Assembly: GCA_047638395.1 (NCBI GenBank)
Contig: JBLIMV010000004.1
Coordinates: 124,001 to 188,000, forward strand
Source: CAXBCP01 sp047638395
Lineage (GTDB): Bacteria > Pseudomonadota > Alphaproteobacteria > MPNO01 > UBA830
Direction: 5' to 3'
DNA: 64,000 nt
Under the pieces are notes generated by a model. It saw nothing but the letters and a program-made list of their open reading frames with translations. It did no database searches and had not been told where the DNA came from. The position numbers and the translations under genes are program-made. This document shows, piece after piece, positions 16,663 to 25,394 of this stretch (position 1 is the first letter of the stretch; every line of letters starts with the position of its first letter).

Positions 16663-18192
16663 ATGGACGCCGATGCCGGGCTGATCCTGAAGATTTTCAT
16701 CGATACGATTTCGCTGTGGTGGGTCATCATTCCGACGATCTTCCTGGGCCTGATCGTCGGCGCGATCCCGGGGTTCAGCGCGGCCAACACGATCATCATC
16801 CTGTTGCCGCTGACGCTCGCGATGGACCTGCAGATCGGTCTGGTCTTTATGGTCACACTGTATGCGTCGTCGCGCATGGGTGCAGGCGTGCCGGCCATTC
16901 TGGTCAACATTCCGGGCACCGCAGGTGCCGCCGCAACACCGCTGGACGGCTATCCGATGGCGAAACAGGGCCGCGGTCAGCAGGCACTGGCGATATCGTT
17001 TGTGTCATCGACCATCGGTGGATTGCTGACCACCATCCTTGCCATCCTGCTGATGCCGTGGCTGGCGCAGGTCGCGTTCGTGATGCATTCGGTCGAGATG
17101 ATCGTCGTGATGCTGTTTGGGATCTCGCTGATCGCAACAATTGCGTCCCGCGACACGCTGAAAGGTCTGATAGCCGGTTTCCTCGGCCTGATGATCGGCT
17201 CCATCGGTGCCGACCATGTCTATGCGACACCACGCGGCACAATGGGATTCCTGGAACTGTATGACGGCATCCCGCTGATCCCGGCACTGGTCGGCCTGTT
17301 CGCGGTTTCGGAAGCGTTCCTGGTGATCGAAGGCGATTCCATGCTGACGCGTACCGGGCGCGACGCCATGAAAAAGGCAAGCTGGGCGGAAACCTGGGAA
17401 GGCTGCCACATCGCGCTGAGCCGCTGGTGGCACATCACCTGGACCAGCATTATCGGCCTGATCGTCGGCGTAATTCCGGGTGCAGGCGCGGCCATCGCGT
17501 CCTTCGTCGCCTATCAGCAATCCAAAAGCTTTTCGAAAACGCCCGAGTTATACGGCACCGGCCACCCCGAAGGTCTGATCGCGCCGGAATCGGCAAATAA
17601 CGGCGTCACCTCCGGCACGCTGATCCCACTTCTGGTGATCGGCATTCCCGGCGGCGCGACGGCGGCCATCATGCTCGTGGTGATGCAGTATCACGGGGTT
17701 TCCTTCGGCCCGGCCCTGTTCCGGGACCAGCCGGAAATCGGCTATGGCATGTTCATCGTGATGGCGGTCGCCTATTTCATCATGGCATTCACGATCCTGC
17801 CGCTGTCGCGCTATATGAGCCGCGTGACCATGATATCAACCGTCTATATGGCGCCGCTGATCATCTCGTTCACGCTGGTCGGATCGTTCGTGCCGCGCCA
17901 GTACATGTTTGATATGTACCTGGCGCTCGCCTTCGGCATTCTGGGCTATATCGCGCGCAAGACCGGCTATCAGGTCGCGGCGATCCTGATCGGCGTGATC
18001 CTGGGGCCGCTGCTGGAACAGTATTTCCTGCGGGCGATGAAGATGTCCCAGGGTGACCCTTTGATCCTTTTCTCATCCAATATCGGCAACGCATTGTGGG
18101 CCGCGCTCGCCCTGTCGCTGATCCTGCCGTATTTTCTCGACTGGCGACGCGGGCGCCGGAAAATTACGGCCATCGATGTGCCCGAAGATTAA
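16663..18192 (+). CDS. TctA-type permease of a TTT transporter
   Basis: The protein has 509 residues and about 12 membrane segments. The typical TctA blocks are visible: FLGLIVGAIPGFSAANTI near residue 26, the substrate-path motif IPGTAGAAATPLDGYPMAKQG near 84, and the second-half counterparts GLIVGVIPGAGAAIASF and GIPGGATAAIMLV. It is the large channel subunit for proton- or sodium-coupled carboxylate uptake with the adjacent TctB- and TctC-like proteins. An alpha/beta hydrolase gene follows 25 bases later on the same strand, so the transported compound may be a substrate of that enzyme (inference). Confidence 0.94.
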   Translation: MDADAGLILKIFIDTISLWWVIIPTIFLGLIVGAIPGFSAANTIIILLPLTLAMDLQIGLVFMVTLYASSRMGAGVPAILVNIPGTAGAAATPLDGYPMAKQGRGQQALAISFVSSTIGGLLTTILAILLMPWLAQVAFVMHSVEMIVVMLFGISLIATIASRDTLKGLIAGFLGLMIGSIGADHVYATPRGTMGFLELYDGIPLIPALVGLFAVSEAFLVIEGDSMLTRTGRDAMKKASWAETWEGCHIALSRWWHITWTSIIGLIVGVIPGAGAAIASFVAYQQSKSFSKTPELYGTGHPEGLIAPESANNGVTSGTLIPLLVIGIPGGATAAIMLVVMQYHGVSFGPALFRDQPEIGYGMFIVMAVAYFIMAFTILPLSRYMSRVTMISTVYMAPLIISFTLVGSFVPRQYMFDMYLALAFGILGYIARKTGYQVAAILIGVILGPLLEQYFLRAMKMSQGDPLILFSSNIGNALWAALALSLILPYFLDWRRGRRKITAIDVPED

Positions 18193-18217
18193 GCCCGAAG
18201 ACTAAAAAGGAAGCTAC

Positions 18218-19114
18218 ATGGCCGACATAATTTTCGAAGAACACCAAGCCCACAAGGGTGACGTGCGCCTGCAGATGTACCGCAAGCGCCCCGCCGGCAT
18301 CGATAACGCCCCCGTGCTGTTCCTCGTCCACGGCTCGTCGTTCTCCGCCCGGTCAAGCTATGACCTGGACGTGCCCGGCCACCCCGGACATTCGCTGATG
18401 GAAGCATTCGCAGGCTATGGCTATGACGTGTGGACGGTGGACCACGAAGGCTATGGCCGTTCAACCCATACCGAGAGCAGTTCCGACATCGCGTGCGGCG
18501 TCGAAGACCTGAAGGTGACCGCCGCGGTCGTCGAGCAGGTTACCGGACAGGCAAGTGCGATCTATTTCGGTCAGTCCTCCGGCGCATTGCGCGCCGGCGC
18601 GTTCGCCAATGCCTGCCCCGAGCGGGTCACAAAAATCGCTTTCGCCGCGCTGACTTATACGGGTAAGGATTCGCCGACGCTGATAAAGCGCGCAGAAAAG
18701 CTGGAAGAGTGGAAAAACAATCCGCGCCGGTCCGTGGATGAAGATTATTACCGCGGCGTCTTTACCCGCGATGTCGTCGGACTCACCATTCCGGAACTTG
18801 CCGCCGCAGCCGCGGCATCGGAAATGGCGAACGGCGGCGGCAGCGTGCCCAACGGCACCTATTACGACATGTGCGCAAAGCTGCCGCTGGTGGAACCCGA
18901 AAAAATCGGCTGCCCGGTGCTGATCGTGCGCGGCGACCATGACGGCATCGCCACCGATGCCGACGTGATCGATTTCTTTTCGCGCCTGCCCCACCGCGAC
19001 AAGCAGATCGTGTCGATTGAGGGCATGGCGCACAACACACAGCTCGGCATTAATCGGGGACGTTTCTGGCACGCGCTGAAATCGTTTCTGGAAATGCCCG
19101 CCCGCGCCGATTGA
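18218..19114 (+). CDS. Alpha/beta hydrolase (copy 1)
   Basis: The protein has 298 residues and an alpha/beta hydrolase fold. The nucleophile elbow G-Q-S-S-G places the catalytic serine at residue 120. The acid and histidine are likely in VRGDHDG and GMAHNTQ near the C-terminus, and the oxyanion region is LVHGSSFSARSSYD near residue 32. AAAAGGAAG precedes the ATG. It follows the TTT transporter genes closely. A paralogue of the same length with the serine at the same position (S120) lies at 19904-20812. The substrate is likely an ester or a C-C bond in an imported acid, but is not defined. Confidence 0.88.
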   Translation: MADIIFEEHQAHKGDVRLQMYRKRPAGIDNAPVLFLVHGSSFSARSSYDLDVPGHPGHSLMEAFAGYGYDVWTVDHEGYGRSTHTESSSDIACGVEDLKVTAAVVEQVTGQASAIYFGQSSGALRAGAFANACPERVTKIAFAALTYTGKDSPTLIKRAEKLEEWKNNPRRSVDEDYYRGVFTRDVVGLTIPELAAAAAASEMANGGGSVPNGTYYDMCAKLPLVEPEKIGCPVLIVRGDHDGIATDADVIDFFSRLPHRDKQIVSIEGMAHNTQLGINRGRFWHALKSFLEMPARAD

Positions 19115-19194
19115 GGCGATGTCCCGAGTGGACTGGCCGTGGCTCAAAAAATCCTCTACCAATTTCATATAATTCAAAATCGAAGGGAGCCATC

Positions 19195-19818
19195 ATGATC
19201 TATGAAACAAGAACATACCGTTTGAAGCCACGTAGCGTGCCGGAATTCGTCAAGACATTCGGCAAGGCCTATGAAAAGCGCCAGAGCCTCTCAAAACTCT
19301 CGGCGTTCTTTTTCACCGAGATTGGCCCGCTGAACGAAGTCATTCATATCTGGCCCTACAAAGACGCCGCCGAGCGCGACAAGAAACGCGTCAAATCGAC
19401 CGCAGACAAAAAATACTCCTGGCCGCCCAAGATCGGACACCTGCTGGAAAACATGCAGTCCGAGATTTTCGTGCCATCGCCGTTCACACCGACTTTCGCC
19501 AAGGGCAATAAAGGTCCGATCTTCGAATGGCGCGAATACGCCGCGATCCCCGGCAAAATTCCCGAAATTTACAAAAACTGGGAAAAAGCCATCGAAAAAC
19601 GGACCGCGATGTCCGAACTGGTGATGGCCATGCACACCGATGCGGGCAACCTGAACAAGTTTGTCCATATCTGGGCCTATGAAAGCCTGGAACACCGCAC
19701 CGAAGTGCGCGCCGAGGCCGCCGCAAAGGGCATCTGGCCGCCGAAAGGCAAGGGCGAAACGCTGCTGACGCAATCGAACAAGATCGTCCTCGCAGCGCCG
19801 TTCTCGCCGTTGAAATAA
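19195..19818 (+). CDS. NIPSNAP-family protein
   Basis: The protein has 207 residues from the ATG at 19195, which follows GAAGGGAGC; an upstream in-frame start at 19111 lies in the tail of the previous gene. It contains two ferredoxin-like alpha/beta repeats. The first begins MIYETRTYRLKPRSVPEF, with HIWPYKDAAERDK near 45; the second begins FEWREYAAIPGKIPEIY, with HIWAYESLEHRTE near 155. This two-repeat pattern is that of NIPSNAP, whose bacterial members often sit in catabolic operons without a known activity. It lies between two alpha/beta hydrolase genes and is followed by a terminator. Confidence 0.85.
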   Translation: MIYETRTYRLKPRSVPEFVKTFGKAYEKRQSLSKLSAFFFTEIGPLNEVIHIWPYKDAAERDKKRVKSTADKKYSWPPKIGHLLENMQSEIFVPSPFTPTFAKGNKGPIFEWREYAAIPGKIPEIYKNWEKAIEKRTAMSELVMAMHTDAGNLNKFVHIWAYESLEHRTEVRAEAAAKGIWPPKGKGETLLTQSNKIVLAAPFSPLK

Positions 19819-19840
19819 CCGGCGCAAACGCTATCGTTTG

Positions 19841-19878
19841 ATCGGGCGGGCGCCACTGGCATCCGCCCGATTTTTTTT
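19841..19878 (+). terminator. Intrinsic terminator after the NIPSNAP gene
   Basis: A 9-bp GC-rich stem (19841-19849 with 19863-19871) with a 13-base loop is followed by eight Ts at 19871-19878. It should end transcription from the transporter-hydrolase-NIPSNAP unit just before the second hydrolase gene. Confidence 0.9.
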
Positions 19879-19903
19879 GACCCCACCGAGCAGGGAAAAC
19901 AGC

Positions 19904-20812
19904 ATGAGCGACATTCGGGCAGACGAATACTGGGCGCAGAAAGGCGATGTGAAGCTGTTCATGTTCCGCAAGCGGCTGACCGTATCAAACAACGCGCCGG
20001 TGCTGTTCTTCGTGCACGGCTCATCTTTCTGCGGACCGACCGGCTTTGATCTGCAGGTGCCGGGCCGGAACGACTATTCTCTGATGGATCGTTTCGCCGA
20101 AGCTGGCTTCGACGTCTGGACGCTGGACCATGAAGGATACGGCCGGTCGTCGCGCACGGACGGCAATTCCGACATCGCGAGCGGTGTCGAAGACCTGAAG
20201 GCGGGGTTTGAGGTCGTGGCGCGCGAAACAGGTGCCACAACCGCGCTGTTCTACGGCTCGTCCTCCGGCGCGCTGCGGGCAGCGGCCTTTGCCGAGGCCC
20301 GCCCGGACGCCGTGACGCGGCTCGTGCTCGACGCATTTGTCTGGACCGGCAAGGACGCACCGACGCTGATCAAGCGTGCTGAGAATCTGGATTATTTCCG
20401 CACCCATAATACGCGCCCGGTCGACCGGGCATTCTTCGAATCCATTTTTACGCGCGACAAACCCGGCACGTCGGAGCAGATCGTCGCCGAAACCCTGGCC
20501 GAGACTGAGCTGCAATATGGCGATACCGTGCCAACCGGCACGTATCTCGACATGTGCGCCAACCTGCCTGTGGTCGACCCGACGAAAATCACCTGCCCGG
20601 TCATGATCGTACGCGGCGAGCATGACGGGGTCTCGACCGAGGAAGACCTGATGAATTTTTTCCGGCTGCTGCCCAACATGGACAAGCAATTCGCAATCTT
20701 CGCCGGACAGGCGCATGTCACGCCACTGGGCCTGAACCGCCACAGGTTCTGGCACGCGATGGAAGCATTTCTAACGCTGCCCGGCAGGTTGGATCAGGAC
20801 GGGCTGGATTAA
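19904..20812 (+). CDS. Alpha/beta hydrolase (copy 2)
   Basis: The protein has 302 residues from the ATG at 19904, preceded by CAGGGAAAA; a longer reading from 19838 starts inside the terminator and is rejected. The nucleophile elbow G-S-S-S-G puts the catalytic serine at residue 120. VRGEHDG and GQAHVTP probably supply the acid and histidine. It is clearly paralogous to the hydrolase at 18218-19114 (shared LDHEGYGRS / VDHEGYGRS and APTLIKRAE / SPTLIKRAE blocks). Because it sits directly after a terminator, it needs its own promoter or read-through. An SDR gene follows 30 bases downstream. Confidence 0.88.
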   Translation: MSDIRADEYWAQKGDVKLFMFRKRLTVSNNAPVLFFVHGSSFCGPTGFDLQVPGRNDYSLMDRFAEAGFDVWTLDHEGYGRSSRTDGNSDIASGVEDLKAGFEVVARETGATTALFYGSSSGALRAAAFAEARPDAVTRLVLDAFVWTGKDAPTLIKRAENLDYFRTHNTRPVDRAFFESIFTRDKPGTSEQIVAETLAETELQYGDTVPTGTYLDMCANLPVVDPTKITCPVMIVRGEHDGVSTEEDLMNFFRLLPNMDKQFAIFAGQAHVTPLGLNRHRFWHAMEAFLTLPGRLDQDGLD

Positions 20813-20842
20813 GACGGCGTGGCGCAATAAGGGAGACGGAAT

Positions 20843-21634
20843 ATGGACCTCGGACTCAACGGACGGCGGGCGTTGCTGCTCGCATCGAGCGGCGGGCTTG
20901 GATATGCATCGGCACTGGCGCTGGCGCAGGAAGGTGTCCAGGTCTGCATAAGCGGCTCGGACACCGCACGCGCCGAGGGTGCGGCATTAAAAATTACCGA
21001 CCAGACCGGCCAGGCGGCGTTCGGCCTGCCGGGCGATCTGTCGGATCCGGTTAATATGGATACCCTGGTGGACGCAGCCCAGGCCGCGCTGGGTGGGCCC
21101 ATCGATATCCTGTTCGCCAACCATGGCGGACCGCCATTGCGCACCGCGCTGGACGTCAGTCAGGAAGAACTCGCCGCTCAGGTAAACCCGATGATCCTTA
21201 GCCAGGTCCGCGCCATCCAGCGCGTGGTGCCGGGTATGCAGGAGCGCAAATGGGGCCGCATTCTGATGGTCGGTGCTGCCGCCGTTGCCGAACCGGTGGC
21301 GACGAACGTGCTGTCCAGCATGTACAGAACCGCGATGGCGCATTACTTCAAGACGTTGTCGCATCAGGTTGTGCGCGACGGAGTAACCGTCAATATCGTT
21401 TCGCCAACCGCCGTGCTGACCGAGCGCACCCGCAGTACCGCCGCAACGCTCGGCGCGAAAAAAGGGCTGACGCAGGAGCAGGAACTGGCCCGGCGCGAGG
21501 AAAATACGCCGGCGGGGCGGCTTGGAACGCCTGAGGAATTCGGTGCAACCGTCGCCTATCTGTGCAGCAACAACGCCGGTTATCTGACCGGCGGTAACAT
21601 ACGGGTCGATGGCGGCGATTCCGCCGGGCTCTGA
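20843..21634 (+). CDS. SDR-family protein with atypical active site
   Basis: The protein has 263 residues and a short-chain dehydrogenase/reductase fold. The cofactor motif is LASSGGLGYASALAL (12-26), a variant of TGxxxGxG, and the C-terminus has YLCSNNAGYLTGGNIRVDGG, typical of FabG-like SDRs. The catalytic Tyr-x3-Lys is not present: the aligned positions are S158 and R162 (context LSSMYRTAM). A branch of SDRs lacks this pair, so the protein may bind NAD(P) without standard carbonyl reduction. AAGGGAGACGGAAT precedes the start. The neighbours are a hydrolase and a Rieske oxygenase. Confidence 0.85.
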   Translation: MDLGLNGRRALLLASSGGLGYASALALAQEGVQVCISGSDTARAEGAALKITDQTGQAAFGLPGDLSDPVNMDTLVDAAQAALGGPIDILFANHGGPPLRTALDVSQEELAAQVNPMILSQVRAIQRVVPGMQERKWGRILMVGAAAVAEPVATNVLSSMYRTAMAHYFKTLSHQVVRDGVTVNIVSPTAVLTERTRSTAATLGAKKGLTQEQELARREENTPAGRLGTPEEFGATVAYLCSNNAGYLTGGNIRVDGGDSAGL

Positions 21635-21756
21635 TACCACATCGGGCACCGCATCGCGCGCCGCATCAGGCAACGCAACGGGCCCGGTTCCGTTGACTCG
21701 GCTTAGTAAGCTCATATGATCCTATCCGGATTCGAATGACCTGTGGGAGAACTGCG

Positions 21757-23013
21757 ATGAAATCGGCTTACGATACCTCCCTCCCCGAAGATGAAATCTC
21801 CATTGTCGAGGTCGACCGCGGCACGCCCATGGGCGAATTGCTGCGGCGCTACTGGCAGCCCGCCTGCACATCGGACGAGCTCGGCGATCTGCCCCACAAA
21901 GTGCGGATTATGTGCGAAGACTTGGTGTTGTTCCGAAGCGGCGCGGGCATGGTCGGTTGCCTGGACCTGCACTGCTCCCACCGGGGGACATCGCTCGAAT
22001 ACGGCCGGATCGAGGAAAACGGTATCCGCTGCTGCTATCACGGCTGGATGTACGATACCCAGGGAAAATGTGTCGACATGCCCTGCGAGACGGATGAATT
22101 CTGCGAAAAAATGAACGTCTGGCAGCCCGCCTATCCGGTGATGGAATATGGCGGGCTGGTGTTCCTGTATATGGGGCCGCCGGAAGAACAACCCTTGTTC
22201 CCGATGTTCGATATCCTGGATACGCACGGGCGCGACGACGTGGTGCTGAAGGGTCTGAAGCTGTGGGATGACCATTCGCTCGGCTGGGTCCGTGACTGCA
22301 ACTGGCTGCAGCATGTCGAAAATGCGCTCGACCCCTGGCACCTGATCGTGCTCCACGAAATGATCTCGGGAGATCAGTTCGAAAGCGTGCTCACGCAGGG
22401 TGGCCAGCCTGATATCGGGTTCAGCGAAACCGACCTTGGCATGCGCTACGACCTCGGCAAGGAATTGCCCAATGGCAACATGCTGGACCGTCATTCGGAA
22501 GTTATTCTGCCCAATATCGTTCTCGTCGCAAACATTCACCAGAAAGGCGCCGAGCCGATCTGGCGTGAAAAGGCGACCGAGGTGATCTGGTGCGTACCGG
22601 TCGATAACGAAACAGTCTACGGCATCTGCATCTGCGCCTGGCCGGCGGACGAAAACGGCAAAGCGGTTGAGGGCTGGAAACCGGGGACCGATACCATTTC
22701 GGAGATACGCCCGGGGCAGCTTCGCGACCGGTCCTACGCGGACAAGCAGCGCAAGCCCGACGACATGGAAGCACAGGAAGGTCAGCGCGCCGTGCCCATT
22801 CATGCCAGCGAAACGCTTGGGATGGTCGATGCCGGCATCGCCGCCTATCGGCGCAAACTGATCGACGCCGTAAAGGATGTTGCGGATGGTCGCGACCCGC
22901 CCAATATCTATCGCGACGCGGAAACCAACCGGATGATCGCAACAAGCTGCTGGAACACGGTCACAGCACCTGAGGAATCAGACCGGACAGAAACGGCGAA
23001 AGCGTCGGGTTAG
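21757..23013 (+). CDS. Rieske [2Fe-2S] aromatic ring-hydroxylating oxygenase, alpha subunit
   Basis: The protein has 418 residues. The Rieske centre is C73-x-H75-x16-C92-x2-H95. The mononuclear iron site is D192-x2-H195-x4-H200, in the context ENALDPWHLIVLH. This layout matches phthalate 4,5-dioxygenase-like and demethylase-type oxygenases that work without a beta subunit; no beta-subunit gene is adjacent. The ATG at 21757 follows GTGGGAGAACTGC; seven extra codons upstream are possible. No reductase or ferredoxin gene is seen nearby, so electrons must come from elsewhere. It ends the plus-strand catabolic island and overlaps the convergent ABC permease gene by 4 bases. Confidence 0.92.
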   Translation: MKSAYDTSLPEDEISIVEVDRGTPMGELLRRYWQPACTSDELGDLPHKVRIMCEDLVLFRSGAGMVGCLDLHCSHRGTSLEYGRIEENGIRCCYHGWMYDTQGKCVDMPCETDEFCEKMNVWQPAYPVMEYGGLVFLYMGPPEEQPLFPMFDILDTHGRDDVVLKGLKLWDDHSLGWVRDCNWLQHVENALDPWHLIVLHEMISGDQFESVLTQGGQPDIGFSETDLGMRYDLGKELPNGNMLDRHSEVILPNIVLVANIHQKGAEPIWREKATEVIWCVPVDNETVYGICICAWPADENGKAVEGWKPGTDTISEIRPGQLRDRSYADKQRKPDDMEAQEGQRAVPIHASETLGMVDAGIAAYRRKLIDAVKDVADGRDPPNIYRDAETNRMIATSCWNTVTAPEESDRTETAKASG

Positions 23014-24371
23014 GCGACGTCCTCATCCCGCACGACACGCACCTTCCACGCCCGCACCATCAGCGCAAAGACGATCAGTACCTCGATAAGGATCGGACCG
23101 AGGGTCAACCCGGCGCCTGAATCCCACTGCGGCCAGAAAATTGCCGTCAGCGAATCCAGACCGAGGAAGATCAGCGCGAGCGGCAACACCGTGTAGGACA
23201 GCGCGAGATACATAAACGCCGTGATATCGTTGCGCGGCGAATAGCGCACGATGCTGAGCAGATAGATAAAGCCAACATCGCGCAGCACGAAAAGGAGCGT
23301 CGCAATCGTCGCCAGATGAAAATTCACCGGCTGTTCAAGCACCGTAAACCGCGATTCCGACAGCCGCAGCAGCACGATCGATGCCAGCAGCACCAGGATC
23401 ATCATCGGCACCGTGCGCGGGATGGTGTTGACCAGGCTGCCCCAGTCGTGGAGTTGGACGTAGCGCCGGATCCGGCGGAACAGCACCGGCCCCTTGGGCT
23501 CGGCCAGTGCGATCACGTAGGTCAATATCAGGAGCATCGCATAGCCATGATAGGCCTTTGACGATATATCCGGCATCGCCTTGCCCACTTCGGGCGGCAG
23601 AATGCGGATACCGGCAGCCACGGCGACGGTGAAGGCAACAAACGCCAGCCACACCCATGGTCCGTTCACCATCTGAAGCTCTGCCCGCATCATCCGCCAG
23701 ATGCCGATCAGCGCCCACAGCGAATACACGACAAGGGCGATCAACACACAGTCGATCAGCGGAAAGACCTGATCGTAGAACAGCATGACCCGGAAGACGC
23801 CATCATCCGCCCAGCCGGACAGACCGATATACAAACCGGGGATCGCGGCGGCAAAGCCGAACAGCAGGTAGAACACCACCTGTACGCGGCCGAAATCACG
23901 CCGTTTCTGTACCGCCTGCATACTGACCAGCAGGCCCGTCGCATGGGCAATCACACCGGACAGCAAGTACACAAGTATCAGTTTCGCCAGTCGCTCTTCG
24001 GACAGGATGTCGATATAGGACATCCAGTACAGCCCCATACAGATCAACCCGCCATACCAGACGAAGATGGTCGAGCCGAACAGCTTGCCCCAGGCCATGC
24101 CCCACGGACCCATCGCCGACATACGCTGAGTATCCCAGGTGCGGGCATTGATTTCCTGTATCACCGATTCCGCGGCAACACGCGTGCCCCAGATAAAAAT
24201 GATCGCGCAGAAAAGGAACGCGGCGGCCACCGCGGTCGCACCGTCAAGTTCCTGACCGTTCACCAGATACATCAGCAGAAACAGAATACCGATAACCGCG
24301 GGCATGACGATTACCCGGTGCAGGGTGAATTCAAGCCACAGGTTGCGGATAAATTCGGGATTGCCTCTCAT
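23010..24371 (-). CDS. ABC-transporter membrane (permease) protein
   Basis: The protein has 453 residues with about 12 hydrophobic segments, starting near residue 18 (VIVMPAVIGILFLLMYLV). It resembles the ABC-2 type exporters that pair with a separate ATPase. Its start overlaps the stop of the ATPase gene at 24368-25300 by 4 bases (ATGA), so the pair forms one exporter. I see no substrate-binding protein gene nearby, which also fits export rather than uptake. The cargo is unknown. Confidence 0.8.
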   Translation of the reverse strand: MRGNPEFIRNLWLEFTLHRVIVMPAVIGILFLLMYLVNGQELDGATAVAAAFLFCAIIFIWGTRVAAESVIQEINARTWDTQRMSAMGPWGMAWGKLFGSTIFVWYGGLICMGLYWMSYIDILSEERLAKLILVYLLSGVIAHATGLLVSMQAVQKRRDFGRVQVVFYLLFGFAAAIPGLYIGLSGWADDGVFRVMLFYDQVFPLIDCVLIALVVYSLWALIGIWRMMRAELQMVNGPWVWLAFVAFTVAVAAGIRILPPEVGKAMPDISSKAYHGYAMLLILTYVIALAEPKGPVLFRRIRRYVQLHDWGSLVNTIPRTVPMMILVLLASIVLLRLSESRFTVLEQPVNFHLATIATLLFVLRDVGFIYLLSIVRYSPRNDITAFMYLALSYTVLPLALIFLGLDSLTAIFWPQWDSGAGLTLGPILIEVLIVFALMVRAWKVRVVRDEDVA

Positions 24372-25300
24372 GAAGATGTCTTTCCCGCATCGTATTTATG
24401 GATCTGTGCGATATAGGCGTCCTGCAGGGCGATCCGGTCTTCACGCAGACCTGCGACCGGCACGCCGGCATCCACCAGGCGGCGGAGAAGTCCGTGCTGA
24501 GCGGCCATATCGCCACTGAACAGCAGGGTCGCCGCTTCGTCAGTGACGGATACCTGTGCCACACCCGGGGTTTCTTCCAGCAATGCAGAGAGTTTCTCAC
24601 TTGGCGTCGCAAGATCGATCCGCAGACGCCGGGCATCGGTCAGATCTCCGGCCAATTGGCGGGAATCGATGATCCGTCCCTCGCGCATGATCAGCATGTC
24701 GGTGCAATACCCTTCAAGCTCGGCCAGGATATGCGACGATACCAACAGGGTCATACCTGCATCGCGCAGGCCGATCAGCAGCATCGACAGGGATTGCCGC
24801 GCTTCGGGATCGAGGCCCGAAGCGGGCTCGTCCAGCACCAGGAATTCCGGCTCGTGCACAATCGCCTGCGCAATGGCGAGACGCTGGCGCAGGCCACGGG
24901 ACAACGCACCGGCCTTTTCGCGCAACCGGTCGGTTAGCTTGAGACGTTCAGCCGCCGCCTCGACGACGGTACGCACCTGATCGCCGGAAACGCCATAGGC
25001 GCGCGCCGTATAGGTCAGACACTGGCGGACGGTCAGCTGGTCGTAAACACCGAAGAAATCGGACAAATAGGCCATGCGGCGGTGGCAGTCGCGCGGATGC
25101 TCGTGAACATCCACCCCGTCGAACAGAACCTGCCCCGAAAACGGGCCGTGCAGACCAACGATACAGCGGATAAGCGTGGTTTTACCCGCGCCATTGGGTC
25201 CGACCAGTGCCGTGATACTCCCGGTCTTGATGACACAGGAAACATCGTGCAGCGCCCGCTTCGTCGGGTACTCGAATATTAGGTTTTTGACCTCGATCAT
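24368..25300 (-). CDS. ABC-transporter ATP-binding protein
   Basis: The protein has 310 residues and is an ABC-2/CcmA-type ATPase. The Walker A GPNGAGKTTL is at 34-43, the signature LSRGLRQRL is near 138, and the Walker B with D-loop LVLDEPASGLDPEAR is near 160, followed by the switch histidine in LVSSHILAELE. The C-terminal 90 residues form the extra domain seen in exporter ATPases. Translation is coupled to the downstream permease gene. A signal-peptide-bearing giant protein is encoded just upstream on the same strand (25395-29774), but a functional link is speculative. Confidence 0.92.
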   Translation of the reverse strand: MIEVKNLIFEYPTKRALHDVSCVIKTGSITALVGPNGAGKTTLIRCIVGLHGPFSGQVLFDGVDVHEHPRDCHRRMAYLSDFFGVYDQLTVRQCLTYTARAYGVSGDQVRTVVEAAAERLKLTDRLREKAGALSRGLRQRLAIAQAIVHEPEFLVLDEPASGLDPEARQSLSMLLIGLRDAGMTLLVSSHILAELEGYCTDMLIMREGRIIDSRQLAGDLTDARRLRIDLATPSEKLSALLEETPGVAQVSVTDEAATLLFSGDMAAQHGLLRRLVDAGVPVAGLREDRIALQDAYIAQIHKYDAGKTSS

Positions 25301-25339
25301 CGGATGGGGCCGGTTGTCCTTTGTTGATCCGGCAGGCGA

Positions 25340-25372
25340 TCCCGCCGGCCCTGGTTGTCAGAGCCGGCGGGA
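25340..25372. repeat. Intergenic inverted repeat after the giant secreted-protein gene
   Basis: A 10-bp perfect GC-rich stem (25340-25349 with 25363-25372) closes a 13-base loop between the stop of the giant gene and the start of the ABC ATPase gene. There is no T-run on the minus strand, so it may slow or protect transcripts rather than terminate them. Confidence 0.5.
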
Positions 25373-25394
25373 GACCGGACCGTACTGGCACCGC

